DNA of 6,589 nt from CAZMFZ01 sp964565665 (GCA_964565665.1 CAZMFZ010000155.1:1-6589); one strand, 5' to 3'. Counted from the stretch's first letter, positions 1-6,526 are shown. Numbers and translations: made by a program. The notes: generated from the letters alone by a model not told the origin.

Positions 1-796
1 TTTTACGACCAGTCAGGCCCGTATCGCCATGCGGGCCGCCAATAATGAACTTTCCAGTTGGGTTAATGAAATATTTGATTTGAGCATTGAACATGCGTTG
101 CACTTTTATAGGCAATTGTTTTTTAACTAATGGAACCAAAATGTTTTTCACATCTTTTTCAATTTGCTCTTGCATAGCTTTTTCAGCTTTAGCATCGCCA
201 CCTTTCACAAACTCATCGTGTTGGGTAGAAACTACGATTGTATCAATTCTTTTTGGGCGACCTTTATCGTCATACTCAACTGTAACTTGCGATTTGGCAT
301 CGGGACGAAGGTATTTCATTCTTTTTCCTTCCTTGCGAATATCGGCCAATATTTTCACCAATAAGTGGGAAATTTCTAGCGTGATTGGCATGAAATTGTC
401 AGTTTCGTTGGTCGCATATCCAAACATCATTCCTTGATCTCCAGCACCTTGTTCTTTAAATAAACCTTCGCCTTCATTTACGCCTTGGGCAATATCAGCC
501 GATTGGGCATGAATAGCATTGATAATACCACAAGAAAGATAATCGAATTGGTATTCAGCCTTTGTATAACCGATTTTTTTAACAGTTTCACGCACTACTT
601 CTTGCACATCTACATACGCATTGGTGGTGATTTCACCTGCTACGGTTACGAGACCGGTAGTAACCAGCGTTTCGCAAGCTACGCGAGAATGTGGGTCTTG
701 AGCCAACATGGCATCAAGGATTGCGTCAGAGATTTGATCTGCCACTTTATCCGGGTGGCCTTCGGATACTGATTCTGAAGTGAATAAATAAGCCAT
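1..796 (-). CDS. metK: S-adenosylmethionine synthetase, N-terminal 265 codons (cut by window edge)
   Basis: This enzyme makes S-adenosylmethionine from methionine and ATP in the cytoplasm. Reading from ATG at 796, the frame stays open to the window edge, where codon 265 ends at base 2. Visible family motifs are the ATP-site GHPDK at residues 13-17, VADQISDAILDA just after it, the signature GAGDQGMMFGY at residues 117-127, and GGPHGDTGLTGRK at the truncated end. The second family signature (GGGAFSGKD-like) would lie just beyond the edge. The N-terminal and most of the central MetK domains are present; about a third of the usual roughly 400-residue length is missing only because the window stops. 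The start is supported by the canonical MAYLFTSESVSEGHPDK beginning. No Shine-Dalgarno is seen. The leader is a 14-bp repeat array containing an assembly gap, so the true upstream sequence is incomplete. Identity is very secure. Confidence 0.97.
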   Translation of the reverse strand, partial: MAYLFTSESVSEGHPDKVADQISDAILDAMLAQDPHSRVACETLVTTGLVTVAGEITTNAYVDVQEVVRETVKKIGYTKAEYQFDYLSCGIINAIHAQSADIAQGVNEGEGLFKEQGAGDQGMMFGYATNETDNFMPITLEISHLLVKILADIRKEGKRMKYLRPDAKSQVTVEYDDKGRPKRIDTIVVSTQHDEFVKGGDAKAEKAMQEQIEKDVKNILVPLVKKQLPIKVQRMFNAQIKYFINPTGKFIIGGPHGDTGLTGRK

Positions 797-979
797 TAGA
801 TTGAATTAGNNNNNNNNNNNNNNNNNNNNNNNNNNNNNNNNNNNNNNNNNNNNNNNNNNNNNNNNNNNNNNNNNNNNNNNNNNNNNNNNNNNNNNNNNNN
901 NNNNNNNNNTGATTATGAATTAGTGATTATGAATTAGTGATTATGAATTAGTGATTATGAATTAGTGATTATGAATTAT
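797..979. repeat. 14-bp tandem repeat array interrupted by the assembly gap
   Basis: Five consecutive units of TGATTATGAATTAG occupy 910-979; the last unit ends in T instead of G. To the left of the N run, 797-809 reads TAGATTGAATTAG, which is the same unit with two bases missing. The gap therefore sits inside the array, and the real copy number is unknown. The array begins directly upstream of the metK ATG, so it forms part of the metK leader. The unit is not a multiple of three and carries stop codons, so it is not coding. This is a minisatellite-like array, not a CRISPR: the unit is too short and has no spacers. Confidence 0.9.
810..909. other. Assembly gap of exactly 100 N
   Basis: A run of 100 N is the usual scaffolding placeholder for a gap of unknown length. 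Repeat units flank it on both sides, so unresolved tandem copies probably caused it. Anything in the metK leader that lies here, such as a promoter or riboswitch, cannot be seen. Confidence 0.97.
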
Positions 980-986
980 TTACTAA

Positions 987-1014
987 TTAATAATTAAGCA
1001 TTACTAATTATTAA
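987..1014. repeat. AT-only inverted repeat (possible leader hairpin)
   Basis: TTAATAATTA (987-996) and TAATTATTAA (1005-1014) form a perfect 10-bp inverted repeat around an 8-base loop. The stem has no G or C, so any hairpin would be weak. No T-rich tail makes it an obvious terminator. It lies between the candidate metK promoter box (1023-1030) and the 14-bp array, so it would be in the metK leader if that promoter is used. A role is unproven. Confidence 0.6.
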
Positions 1015-1022
1015 AGTGGCTG

Positions 1023-1030
1023 CAAAAATA
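1023..1030 (-). promoter_or_regulatory. Candidate metK promoter -7 box (TATTTTTG)
   Basis: On the minus strand this reads TATTTTTG followed by CAGCC, which fits the Bacteroidota -7 consensus TAnnTTTG. No clean TTG/TTTG -33 element is visible at the expected distance of about 19-21 bp upstream, where the sequence is AT-rich. It is the best promoter-like sequence upstream of metK on this side of the gap. If used, the metK transcript would begin near 1017 and carry a leader of over 200 nt running through the hairpin and the 14-bp array. A promoter hidden in the gap is equally possible. Confidence 0.4.
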
Positions 1031-1129
1031 GATTTATTATTGAATTAAATACCTTAATTAAAGAGAATTCCTGCCCAAATGAGTCACATGGCTTTTCTGC
1101 TAGTAGCGCTGTAAATCCTGTAAGGAAAA

Positions 1130-1267
1130 TCAGCTAATGCCTGCCATAGTTAAAAGCATATCCAATTCTTGCTCTGAGAGGTTATCCTTGTCTGATTTGT
1201 CGTAAATAGAAAGCAAAATAACTGTTTGAGAAACGATTTTTATACATGTTATCACCCTGCTTCCTCC
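1130..1267 (-). pseudogene. C-terminal remnant of a RelE/HigB-type toxin
   Basis: This 45-codon fragment reads GGSRVITCIKIV near its start and IYDKSDKDNLSEQELDMLL near its end, stopping at TGA 1130-1132. These match the C-terminal half of RelE/HigB-like mRNA-interferase toxins (RelE family of the PF06296 kind, which end GGARVI...Y.KSEKENIS..E...L). The N-terminal half of the toxin is absent. Upstream in this frame there is no start codon and a TAG is soon met. The sequence still reads cleanly, so the loss may be fairly recent. The missing part seems to have been removed by a deletion that joined it, out of frame, to the antitoxin-like start at 1266-1337. It is not expected to make an active toxin. 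Family assignment is from motif memory, not a search. Confidence 0.65.
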
Positions 1268-1337
1268 CTGCAGCTTCCAAATTTTTGATAAGCTTAAAAG
1301 TATGCGGATTGGTGAGTTCTACAGTTATCGTTTGCAT
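1182..1337 (-). pseudogene. 51-codon scar ORF starting with an antitoxin-like N-terminus
   Basis: ATG at 1337 opens a frame beginning MQTITVELTNPHTFKLIKNL. This resembles the N-terminus of the small Bacteroidota proteins (about 70 residues, of the form M..I.(I/V)E(L/I)TNP.A.KLL..LE) that are commonly encoded beside toxin genes. After about residue 24 (near base 1266) the resemblance stops. The frame then runs through sequence that encodes the toxin remnant in another frame, and ends at TAA 1182-1184. The simplest reading is an internal deletion that fused the start of an antitoxin gene to the end of a toxin gene. The ORF may still be translated, since a TATTTTTG box lies 17 nt upstream, but its C-terminal half is out-of-frame sequence. 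Which toxin type the antitoxin-like part once served is not certain. Confidence 0.5.
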
Positions 1338-1469
1338 AGATATGCTTTTTTATACAAAAATAGGATTTTATGCTGCCATTTTTGATTTCTGGAATACGAT
1401 TTTAGCCTTACGAACCAAAAAATATTCTCGAAAGTTGAACCCTTTTGGGACAGTTGGATTTTATACTGC
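1338..1469. other. Spacer between the transporter and the toxin-antitoxin scar
   Basis: No intact gene is recognised here. On the minus strand one frame stays open for about 50 codons from the end of the transporter gene into the scar (stop near 1326), but it has no start codon near its beginning and no motif I recognise. A short CCCTTTTGGG palindrome at 1440-1449 is too small to call a terminator. No rho-independent terminator for the transporter gene is evident. Confidence 0.5.
1355..1362 (-). promoter_or_regulatory. Candidate -7 box (TATTTTTG) of the toxin-antitoxin scar
   Basis: The minus strand reads TATTTTTG 17 nt upstream of the ATG at 1337, matching the Bacteroidota TAnnTTTG -7 consensus. 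The spacing would give a very short leader. No convincing -33 TTTG is seen. It may be the leftover promoter of the former toxin-antitoxin pair. The octamer is identical to the one at 1023-1030. Confidence 0.3.
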
Positions 1470-2774
1470 TCAATTAACTAAAATTCCTGCCCACAATCCG
1501 CTCATAAAACAGGCCAAAGAGGCTGCTAGCAATGCACGCAAGCCTAATTCGGAAAAATTACTTCGCTGACTTGGTGCCAATACACTCATAGCACCTACCT
1601 GAATGGCAATGGAGCTGAAATTGGAAAATCCGCACAAAGCGAATGTAGAAATGTATACCGACCTAGCACTTAATGTGCCTGCATTTTTCATTTCAGAAAG
1701 GCTGAGGTAGCTTACAAATTCATTAATCACCGTTTTTTGCCCCAGCAAGCTACCTACTTGTAAAGTTTCGTACCAAGGAATACCCATAAAAAATGCAAAT
1801 ATGCGATACACCTGCCCTAAAATATATTGCATATTAAGCACTACAAATCTGCCAGATGTAGATGAATATATCAAATCATTAAGCCCTGTAATAGCTCCGA
1901 ACTTCTCAAAACCGAAATTTACAAGTGCTATTAAAGCAATAAAAGCCAGCAACATTGCCCCTACATTGGCCGCTAATTTTACCCCATCAGATGCCCCAAT
2001 TGAAAGGGCATCGAGTAAATTTGCACCAAAACTCTCGCGATTCAATTTCAACTCTTGATCTACCTGTTTAGTTTCGGGGTACAATATTTTGGCAAATACA
2101 ATGCTTGCAGGCACATTTATAATAGAGGCTGTAAGCAAATAGGAAGCAAAAGCAACTTTCGAGGCGGTATCATTTCCGCCTAAAAATTGAATATAAGCAG
2201 CCATAACGCCCCCAGCAATGGTGGCCATACCTCCCGTCATCACACACATAATTTCCGATTTGGTCATGTTGGCAATGAATGGCTTTACCAAAAGCGGGGC
2301 TTCTGTTTGCCCTAAAAATATATTGCCCGCAGCAGATAAACTTTCTGCCCCTGATATTTTCATGGTGCGGCTCATAAGCCATGCCATACCAAATACTATT
2401 TTTTGCAATATGCCTAAATAATATAACCCTGAAGTGAGTGTAGAAAAAAATACAATGGTGGGCAATACCTGAAAGGCAAATATGAAACCCAAGTTATGCT
2501 TTACTTGGTCTGATGCCATGCTATTGCGAGCCAAATCGCCAAATAAAAATTGCGCACCTACAAGCGAAAAATCTAGCACACGCACAAAGCACTTGCTAGC
2601 AAATTGAAATCCTTCAACAAAAAAAGGTGTTTTTAAAAGCAATACAGCCAGTATAAATTGCAGCACAAGCCCCGAAAATACCAAGCGGTAGTTAATTGAA
2701 TTTCTTGCTGAGGAAAATAAATAAGCAATTAATAAGAAGAAAAGATAGCCAACTATGGCTTGGAAATAGGGCAT
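1470..2774 (-). CDS. nupC: NupC-type concentrative nucleoside transporter (CNT family)
   Basis: This 434-residue inner-membrane protein imports nucleosides, by family precedent using a sodium or proton gradient. It is hydrophobic throughout and has the CNT domain order: an N-terminal helix pair (about 3-48), a gate-type middle region (about 95-200) and a C-terminal transport domain (about 205-431). Substrate-site motifs of the structurally known CNT proteins are present: GQTEAPL at 155-161, INEF at 350-353 and CGFSNFSS at 381-388. Length is normal for bacterial members. The start is fixed by a TGATG overlap: the A of its ATG (2774) is the last base of the upstream stop codon, which suggests translational coupling to the gene at 2774-3250. 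Which nucleosides it prefers, and whether it uses sodium or protons, cannot be read from the sequence. The symbol is given at family level. Confidence 0.93.
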   Translation of the reverse strand: MPYFQAIVGYLFFLLIAYLFSSARNSINYRLVFSGLVLQFILAVLLLKTPFFVEGFQFASKCFVRVLDFSLVGAQFLFGDLARNSMASDQVKHNLGFIFAFQVLPTIVFFSTLTSGLYYLGILQKIVFGMAWLMSRTMKISGAESLSAAGNIFLGQTEAPLLVKPFIANMTKSEIMCVMTGGMATIAGGVMAAYIQFLGGNDTASKVAFASYLLTASIINVPASIVFAKILYPETKQVDQELKLNRESFGANLLDALSIGASDGVKLAANVGAMLLAFIALIALVNFGFEKFGAITGLNDLIYSSTSGRFVVLNMQYILGQVYRIFAFFMGIPWYETLQVGSLLGQKTVINEFVSYLSLSEMKNAGTLSARSVYISTFALCGFSNFSSIAIQVGAMSVLAPSQRSNFSELGLRALLAASLACFMSGLWAGILVN

Positions 2775-3250
2775 CAGGCAGGTTTCGGATTATTGATTTT
2801 CCAATAATACAAAATTATAAACAAGGTTAAATAAGGGGTATGCAGTAATTTTTTCAAATACAGTACTACCCCAAATCCTAACTGATAGCTATGGGTGGCC
2901 AAACTGATAATAGAAAAGAAGAATATAAGCACAATTACTATGGCAAAAATGAATAATATACCATTCAATACATTTTTATATGGGAATAAAAACCAAACAC
3001 AGCCTAGGCTAAGTAAAGAAAATAGGATTGTAAAACTAACTGTAAATGCCCATTTGTAGCCTTGCTGCCAAAGCAGTGAAATTGAATTGAAGTCTGTAGG
3101 GTATTTATCACTTGAAAACTCTTTGTGAGTGTGAAACTGCTGGGCAAAAAAATTTTCGATATTTGCTCTAAAATAAATAAGCAAAAGCATTGATAGCATG
3201 CAAATGGCTGACAAAAATAAATTACGCCAAGCCATAGTCCTAAATACCAT
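2774..3250 (-). CDS. Exosortase-associated-like small membrane protein
   Basis: This 158-residue protein has four likely membrane segments (about 11-27, 68-88, 95-117 and 137-151). The soluble part at about 29-66 is polar and lies between the first two. The segment spacing, the aromatic C-terminal stretch (LLHTPYLTLFIILYYW, ending KINNPKPA) and the nearby exosortase resemble the small membrane proteins associated with XrtF or XrtX in Bacteroidota. Those proteins are normally encoded right beside the exosortase and are thought to work with it. Here the nuclease gene at 3262-4085 separates the two. The start follows that gene's stop by 11 nt; the ATG at residue 6 is an alternative. The stop overlaps the transporter ATG by one base. 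Sequence conservation in this family is low, so the assignment rests partly on context; otherwise it is an unknown membrane protein. Confidence 0.6.
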   Translation of the reverse strand: MVFRTMAWRNLFLSAICMLSMLLLIYFRANIENFFAQQFHTHKEFSSDKYPTDFNSISLLWQQGYKWAFTVSFTILFSLLSLGCVWFLFPYKNVLNGILFIFAIVIVLIFFFSIISLATHSYQLGFGVVLYLKKLLHTPYLTLFIILYYWKINNPKPA

Positions 3251-3261
3251 TGTAGGAGTGG

Positions 3262-4085
3262 TTACAGTTGTTTTTCAGAACGTAACTCTTGAATCTGTCC
3301 AAGCGTTAAACCAGTATCTTCTGCAATATCGTCATTGGAAAAGTTACGCTTAATAAGTTTGAGTGCAATTATTAATTGAGCCTCTTCTCGCCCCTTCTCG
3401 CGTTCAAGCCTAATTACTTGCCTTTTCATAACTTTAATTTTCGACAACTCCCATTCCTCAGCACTCACATTTTCCATACTGGCCACTTCAGTAGCCCTTT
3501 TTATACCTTCGTTTTGGGAATTTACATTTGGGTTTTCAGGATGGTGAATACTTTCATAGATCAAATCTAACCAATCTCGATAGTTTCGAGGCGTATCTTC
3601 ACCTTTATAATTGGGATTCAAATAAATTAGTTCGTGATTGAATAATTTGCGTTCTATCCCGTTTAGGTTTTTAGGGTTTAGTATTAAAATAAGCACCTCA
3701 TCATCATAAAATTTACCTGTTTTTATGTTAATTTTATATGGTGCTGTCATTACCACAATAGTGTAAACAGTACACTCAACCGAGTAATCTTTTGAATTAC
3801 GCTGTTGCTCTGTAATGGCTTGCAAATGATAATGTAAAAATCTGTCGAAATTGTGGTCGTATTCAACTTTCTGAATCTCAATTACTATTCTTTTTTGGCT
3901 ATCCTCAGCAAAAATATCATACTTGAAATTAATATTTCCTAATTTGGGGTGAAAGGCCTTTTCTGTTTCAATTTTATCAGGATTAACTTCTATGCCAACA
4001 ATGTCTTTCACAAAAGCTTTAAAACTATTTTGTCAGTAAATGCTTTTTTGAAAAAAACTTCATAGTCTAATCTTGCGAGTGTCAT
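3262..4085 (-). CDS. Rpn-family PD-(D/E)XK nuclease / transposase-like protein, read through a -1 frameshift
   Basis: Two overlapping frames together give a 274-residue protein of the Rpn (recombination-promoting nuclease, PDDEXK_2) group. Frame A starts at ATG 4085, covers residues 1-23 (beginning MTLARLDYEVFFKKAF) and hits TGA at 4010-4008. Frame B continues as AFVKDIVGIEVNP and runs to TAA at 3262. A -1 slip at 4023-4017 joins them seamlessly into the run expected for the family (TDKIVLKAFVKDIVGIE). Nuclease motif residues in joined numbering are Asp57 and Glu70-x-Gln72 (DIFAED...VIEIQ), with the usual Q in place of K, then YDHNFDRFLHYH. The C-terminus has a charged helix and a repeat-like tail (NFSNDDIAEDTGLTLGQIQEL). 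The ATG lies inside the exosortase gene, overlapping it by 26 nt. A GTG at 4011 would give a 249-residue product without the conserved start. It is either a frameshift-expressed gene or a pseudogene with a one-base loss. Confidence 0.8.
4017..4023 (-). promoter_or_regulatory. Candidate -1 programmed ribosomal frameshift site (T TTA AAG)
   Basis: In the zero frame set by ATG 4085 this is T TTA AAG, which fits the slippery X XXY YYZ heptamer. After slipping back one base the tRNAs would sit on TTT and AAA, and the next codon is GCT. The zero frame ends at TGA only two codons later (CTT TTG TGA). The shifted frame is the one that carries the rest of the nuclease. No strong downstream stem-loop is visible; only a 4-bp CTTT/AAAG stem follows. 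A one-base deletion or sequencing error at this short homopolymer junction would look the same. Confidence 0.45.
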
Positions 4086-4656
4086 CGTAAGCCTCTTTCT
4101 TTATTTGTTTACCAAAATTACGATATTTCTGCAATATATTTTTTGTGTCCCTACTTATGCCACTTTCTAATTTTGAGAATTTAGAAATCCATACAATCCA
4201 AAGTACTACTACTATTACATACATTATAATTAAATAGGTGTATTTGTGGTTGAATTGAAAAATCTTTAAGTCTTCATAGTGGTCGATAGCAAGCATAGCA
4301 ACTCGTAAAACATTACAAGCATACAAAAATGCTACACCCAATATTATATAAATGATTTTGAGCCACCATTTTCCCTCAAATATTATGATGAACCCTGCAA
4401 AAATGGAGAAAATCTCAAAGCCATTGCAGCCTGCTGAAATATGAACAGTAGAGATAATATTCACACAAATACTGGTGCCTTCAAGGCAAGTATTATAGCC
4501 AAATAAGCCCACCAACCAGTGGCCGCCATTGGCTACAGCTTTGTTCATCCAATCGTCAAATCCATTGGGTTGCATTATCAGGTGATACACTACATACCAA
4601 GATACAAATACCAAAAATGCCTTTAAAACATAACTAAGCAGCTTTTTATCTCTCAT
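4060..4656 (-). CDS. xrtX: Exosortase family protein, closest to XrtX
   Basis: Exosortases are inner-membrane cysteine proteases/transpeptidases that process proteins carrying a C-terminal sorting signal. This 198-residue protein has several membrane helices, and the family triad is visible: Cys77 in SAGCNGFE, Arg118 in NVLRVAM and His137 in FNHKYTY. The loop at about residues 54-72, between helices, is typical. The FNHKYTY and LRVAMLAI contexts look closer to XrtX than to XrtF, but this subtype call is from memory. After the last helix (about 142-158) there is an unusually long charged tail of about 38 residues; its final codons overlap the start of the nuclease gene. It lies 22 nt after the repeat-protein gene. 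The likely membrane partner is at 2774-3250. No protein with an obvious C-terminal sorting signal is encoded in the window. Confidence 0.85.
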   Translation of the reverse strand: MRDKKLLSYVLKAFLVFVSWYVVYHLIMQPNGFDDWMNKAVANGGHWLVGLFGYNTCLEGTSICVNIISTVHISAGCNGFEIFSIFAGFIIIFEGKWWLKIIYIILGVAFLYACNVLRVAMLAIDHYEDLKIFQFNHKYTYLIIMYVIVVVLWIVWISKFSKLESGISRDTKNILQKYRNFGKQIKKEAYDDTRKIRL

Positions 4657-4678
4657 TCGGTATTATAAAATTGATTGT

Positions 4679-6526
4679 TCAAAATGCGTAACCCAAGCTA
4701 ATGCCAAACCTGAAGGGAAACGAAAACTTATTTCCATTGATTGTTTGATTAAATATTCTGTTGTATTCTTCATTGTCTGCGAAGTTTTTACTGAAGGTTT
4801 TATACCCAAGCCCAACTCCAAAGTAAACATCAATTGTGAAGCCGCTACGGTCGAAATTTTTCATTAATCTATCCCCAAGCAAAATATTAAGTTCATAATT
4901 ATTTTCTTTTACTTCCAATTGCTGTACATTCCAAATGGTAGCTGCTATTGTTTCGGTGGTATCTACTACTTTTGAATTGTGTATTATCGATCGCCCTCTA
5001 ATTTCCCCTGCAATGTAAGGCATACCTATAAAATCAGCATTATAAAAATAGTGTTTGTACCTAAAACCATAGCCAAAGCCTTGATAAGAATCGGTTTTGA
5101 AAGGCAGTTTTTGGTGATCGTTGAAAAACGGATTTCTATAATAGGCAAGCGATACTTCAAATCCCCATTTCTGTTGCACATAGTACTCTATGTTTATTGG
5201 GAAATTATTTCCCAAGGCTAAATTCAAGGGCTCGGCACTTAATATAAATGTTTTATAAATGAGCGGATCAGGCTTATAAAATCGAAATTTGAAAGGTCTT
5301 GGTTGTTTCGCAATAGGTTTCTTGTTGGGCTTTTTCACCAAAACCATTGAATCTTGCTTAGGTTTCAAATTTTGGTTTTCCTCCTTTTCATCGTAATAGG
5401 TTTTATAATAGCCCGCTATGGTGCCGTCTTTTTTATAAAGTTTCCACACACCTATTTTGCTACCATTATTTAACATTCCTTCCATTTTTTTGGTGCCATC
5501 TTCGTAAAAACCTGTATACCATCCTTCTCCATTAAAGTATAGACATTCTCCTTCTTTTAAGCCTTCCTCATAAAAATATTCCCATTTGCCATCAAATTTT
5601 CCTTTTTTAAATTGCCCCCTAAGTTTTGGCTTGCCATTGTCGTGATACTCAGTATAATTTCCATTTCCTTCTTTAAACTCGCCTAGGCCTTTGGCTTTGC
5701 CAGAGCTGTAAAACATTTTCCATCCTCCCTCTTTTTGGCCATCTTTTTCTTCGCCTTCCGAGCTTACATTTCCATTTTCATAATAATACCGCCAAAAACC
5801 ATTGGTTTCACCTTTCTTATATTGCCCAAAGCTCGATGGATTTCCATTTTCATAATAATACTTCCACACTCCATCTTTCATCCCAGCCGATTCTGTTCCT
5901 ATGGCTTTTAATTTTCCATTGGGATAATAATATCGCCACACACTATCACTTTTTCCCTGTTTTATTTTGCCCTCCGATTTCTTTAAGCCTTCTCCTTCTT
6001 CATAATATTCTGTGTAAAATCCAGTGCCGTTGGCATAGTTGGCTGTAGCTTTTAGTCCGCCATCATCATAATAATATTTCCAGTCGCCATCATTTTTATT
6101 TTCTTTGATAATGCCTTCCGTTTTAATTTTTCCATCTTCATAATAATATCGCCAATAGCCGTTTTTCTTGCCCTTTTCCATATTTCCTTCATGACTTTTA
6201 TGTCCGTTTTCATAATAATATATCCAGTGACCTTCATTAATGAAATTATTTATTAGCCCTTCCATTTTTAGATTGCCATTCTGATAAAAATATTCCCAAT
6301 AGTCTGTGGCTTGGTTGTTGGTATAAAAACCTACGGTTTTGGGCTTGCCGTTTTGATAGAAAGTTTTATACAGCCCTTCAAGCACAGTGGAATCTTTGTC
6401 ATTTACCCTGTATTCCTCTCTAATTTGCTTCTTTTCGGTATCGTAATACGATTTTATCGCTTTGGTTTGGGCAAAAGTGAAAATTACAGAGAAAAAAAAT
6501 CCGATAAAAAACTGAGAAGTTTTCAT
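4679..6526 (-). CDS. Secreted YwqK/MORN-2 repeat protein with C-terminal barrel-like domain
   Basis: This 615-residue protein begins with a signal peptide (residues 1 to about 19, MKTSQFF...VIFTFA before QTKA), so it is exported. Residues about 48-375 hold roughly 14 degenerate repeats of about 24 residues with the pattern W-x-Y-Y-Y-E-N-G-x-x-K-x-E-G-x-x-K-x-G-K-x-x-G, typical of MORN-2/YwqK repeats. A Lys/Pro-rich linker (about 384-418) follows. Residues about 419-615 alternate polar and aromatic residues and end in an aromatic (SLGYAF), as expected for an outer-membrane beta-barrel domain. Database names such as 'toxin-antitoxin system YwqK family antitoxin' describe the repeat family, not a proven role; nothing here points to a toxin partner. 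The start is fixed by the signal peptide and by an upstream palindrome that stops 4 nt before the ATG. Its function is unknown; a surface scaffold or envelope role is plausible. Confidence 0.85.
   Translation of the reverse strand: MKTSQFFIGFFFSVIFTFAQTKAIKSYYDTEKKQIREEYRVNDKDSTVLEGLYKTFYQNGKPKTVGFYTNNQATDYWEYFYQNGNLKMEGLINNFINEGHWIYYYENGHKSHEGNMEKGKKNGYWRYYYEDGKIKTEGIIKENKNDGDWKYYYDDGGLKATANYANGTGFYTEYYEEGEGLKKSEGKIKQGKSDSVWRYYYPNGKLKAIGTESAGMKDGVWKYYYENGNPSSFGQYKKGETNGFWRYYYENGNVSSEGEEKDGQKEGGWKMFYSSGKAKGLGEFKEGNGNYTEYHDNGKPKLRGQFKKGKFDGKWEYFYEEGLKEGECLYFNGEGWYTGFYEDGTKKMEGMLNNGSKIGVWKLYKKDGTIAGYYKTYYDEKEENQNLKPKQDSMVLVKKPNKKPIAKQPRPFKFRFYKPDPLIYKTFILSAEPLNLALGNNFPINIEYYVQQKWGFEVSLAYYRNPFFNDHQKLPFKTDSYQGFGYGFRYKHYFYNADFIGMPYIAGEIRGRSIIHNSKVVDTTETIAATIWNVQQLEVKENNYELNILLGDRLMKNFDRSGFTIDVYFGVGLGYKTFSKNFADNEEYNRIFNQTINGNKFSFPFRFGISLGYAF
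5402..6373 (-). repeat. About 72-bp coding repeats of the MORN-2 region
   Basis: The YwqK/MORN-2 repeats show at DNA level as a roughly 72-bp periodicity. On the plus strand the motif CCATTTTCATAATAATA and close variants recur (for example near 5770, 5846 and 6208), encoding YYYENG. Units vary from about 22 to 28 codons. Several units are similar enough for unequal recombination to be plausible. Confidence 0.75.

Noticed and set aside
87..772. Open frames on the plus strand at 87-437 and 485-772
   Set aside because: They are shadows of metK, whose minus-strand frame matches the family across its whole visible length.
910..979. CRISPR array
   Set aside because: The units are 14 bp, directly adjacent and without spacers; there are no cas genes.
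910..1130. SAM riboswitch in front of metK
   Set aside because: I looked for a compact conserved core and found only AT-rich repeats and a weak hairpin. One could still be hidden in the N gap.
1430..1455. Rho-independent terminator after the transporter gene
   Set aside because: The CCCTTTTGGG palindrome has only a 3-bp GC stem and no proper T tract follows it on the minus strand.
1246..1569. 107-codon open frame on the plus strand
   Set aside because: It crosses the toxin-antitoxin scar, the spacer and the transporter 3' end, and its translation resembles nothing known to me.
3262..4011. Nuclease as a complete 249-residue gene starting at GTG 4011
   Set aside because: This start drops the conserved N-terminal segment, which is present intact just upstream in the other frame from ATG 4085. 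The GTG is more likely an internal Val codon.
4679..6526. Repeat protein as a true antitoxin
   Set aside because: The family name comes from YwqK annotation. This protein has a signal peptide and a barrel-like end, and no toxin gene is adjacent.
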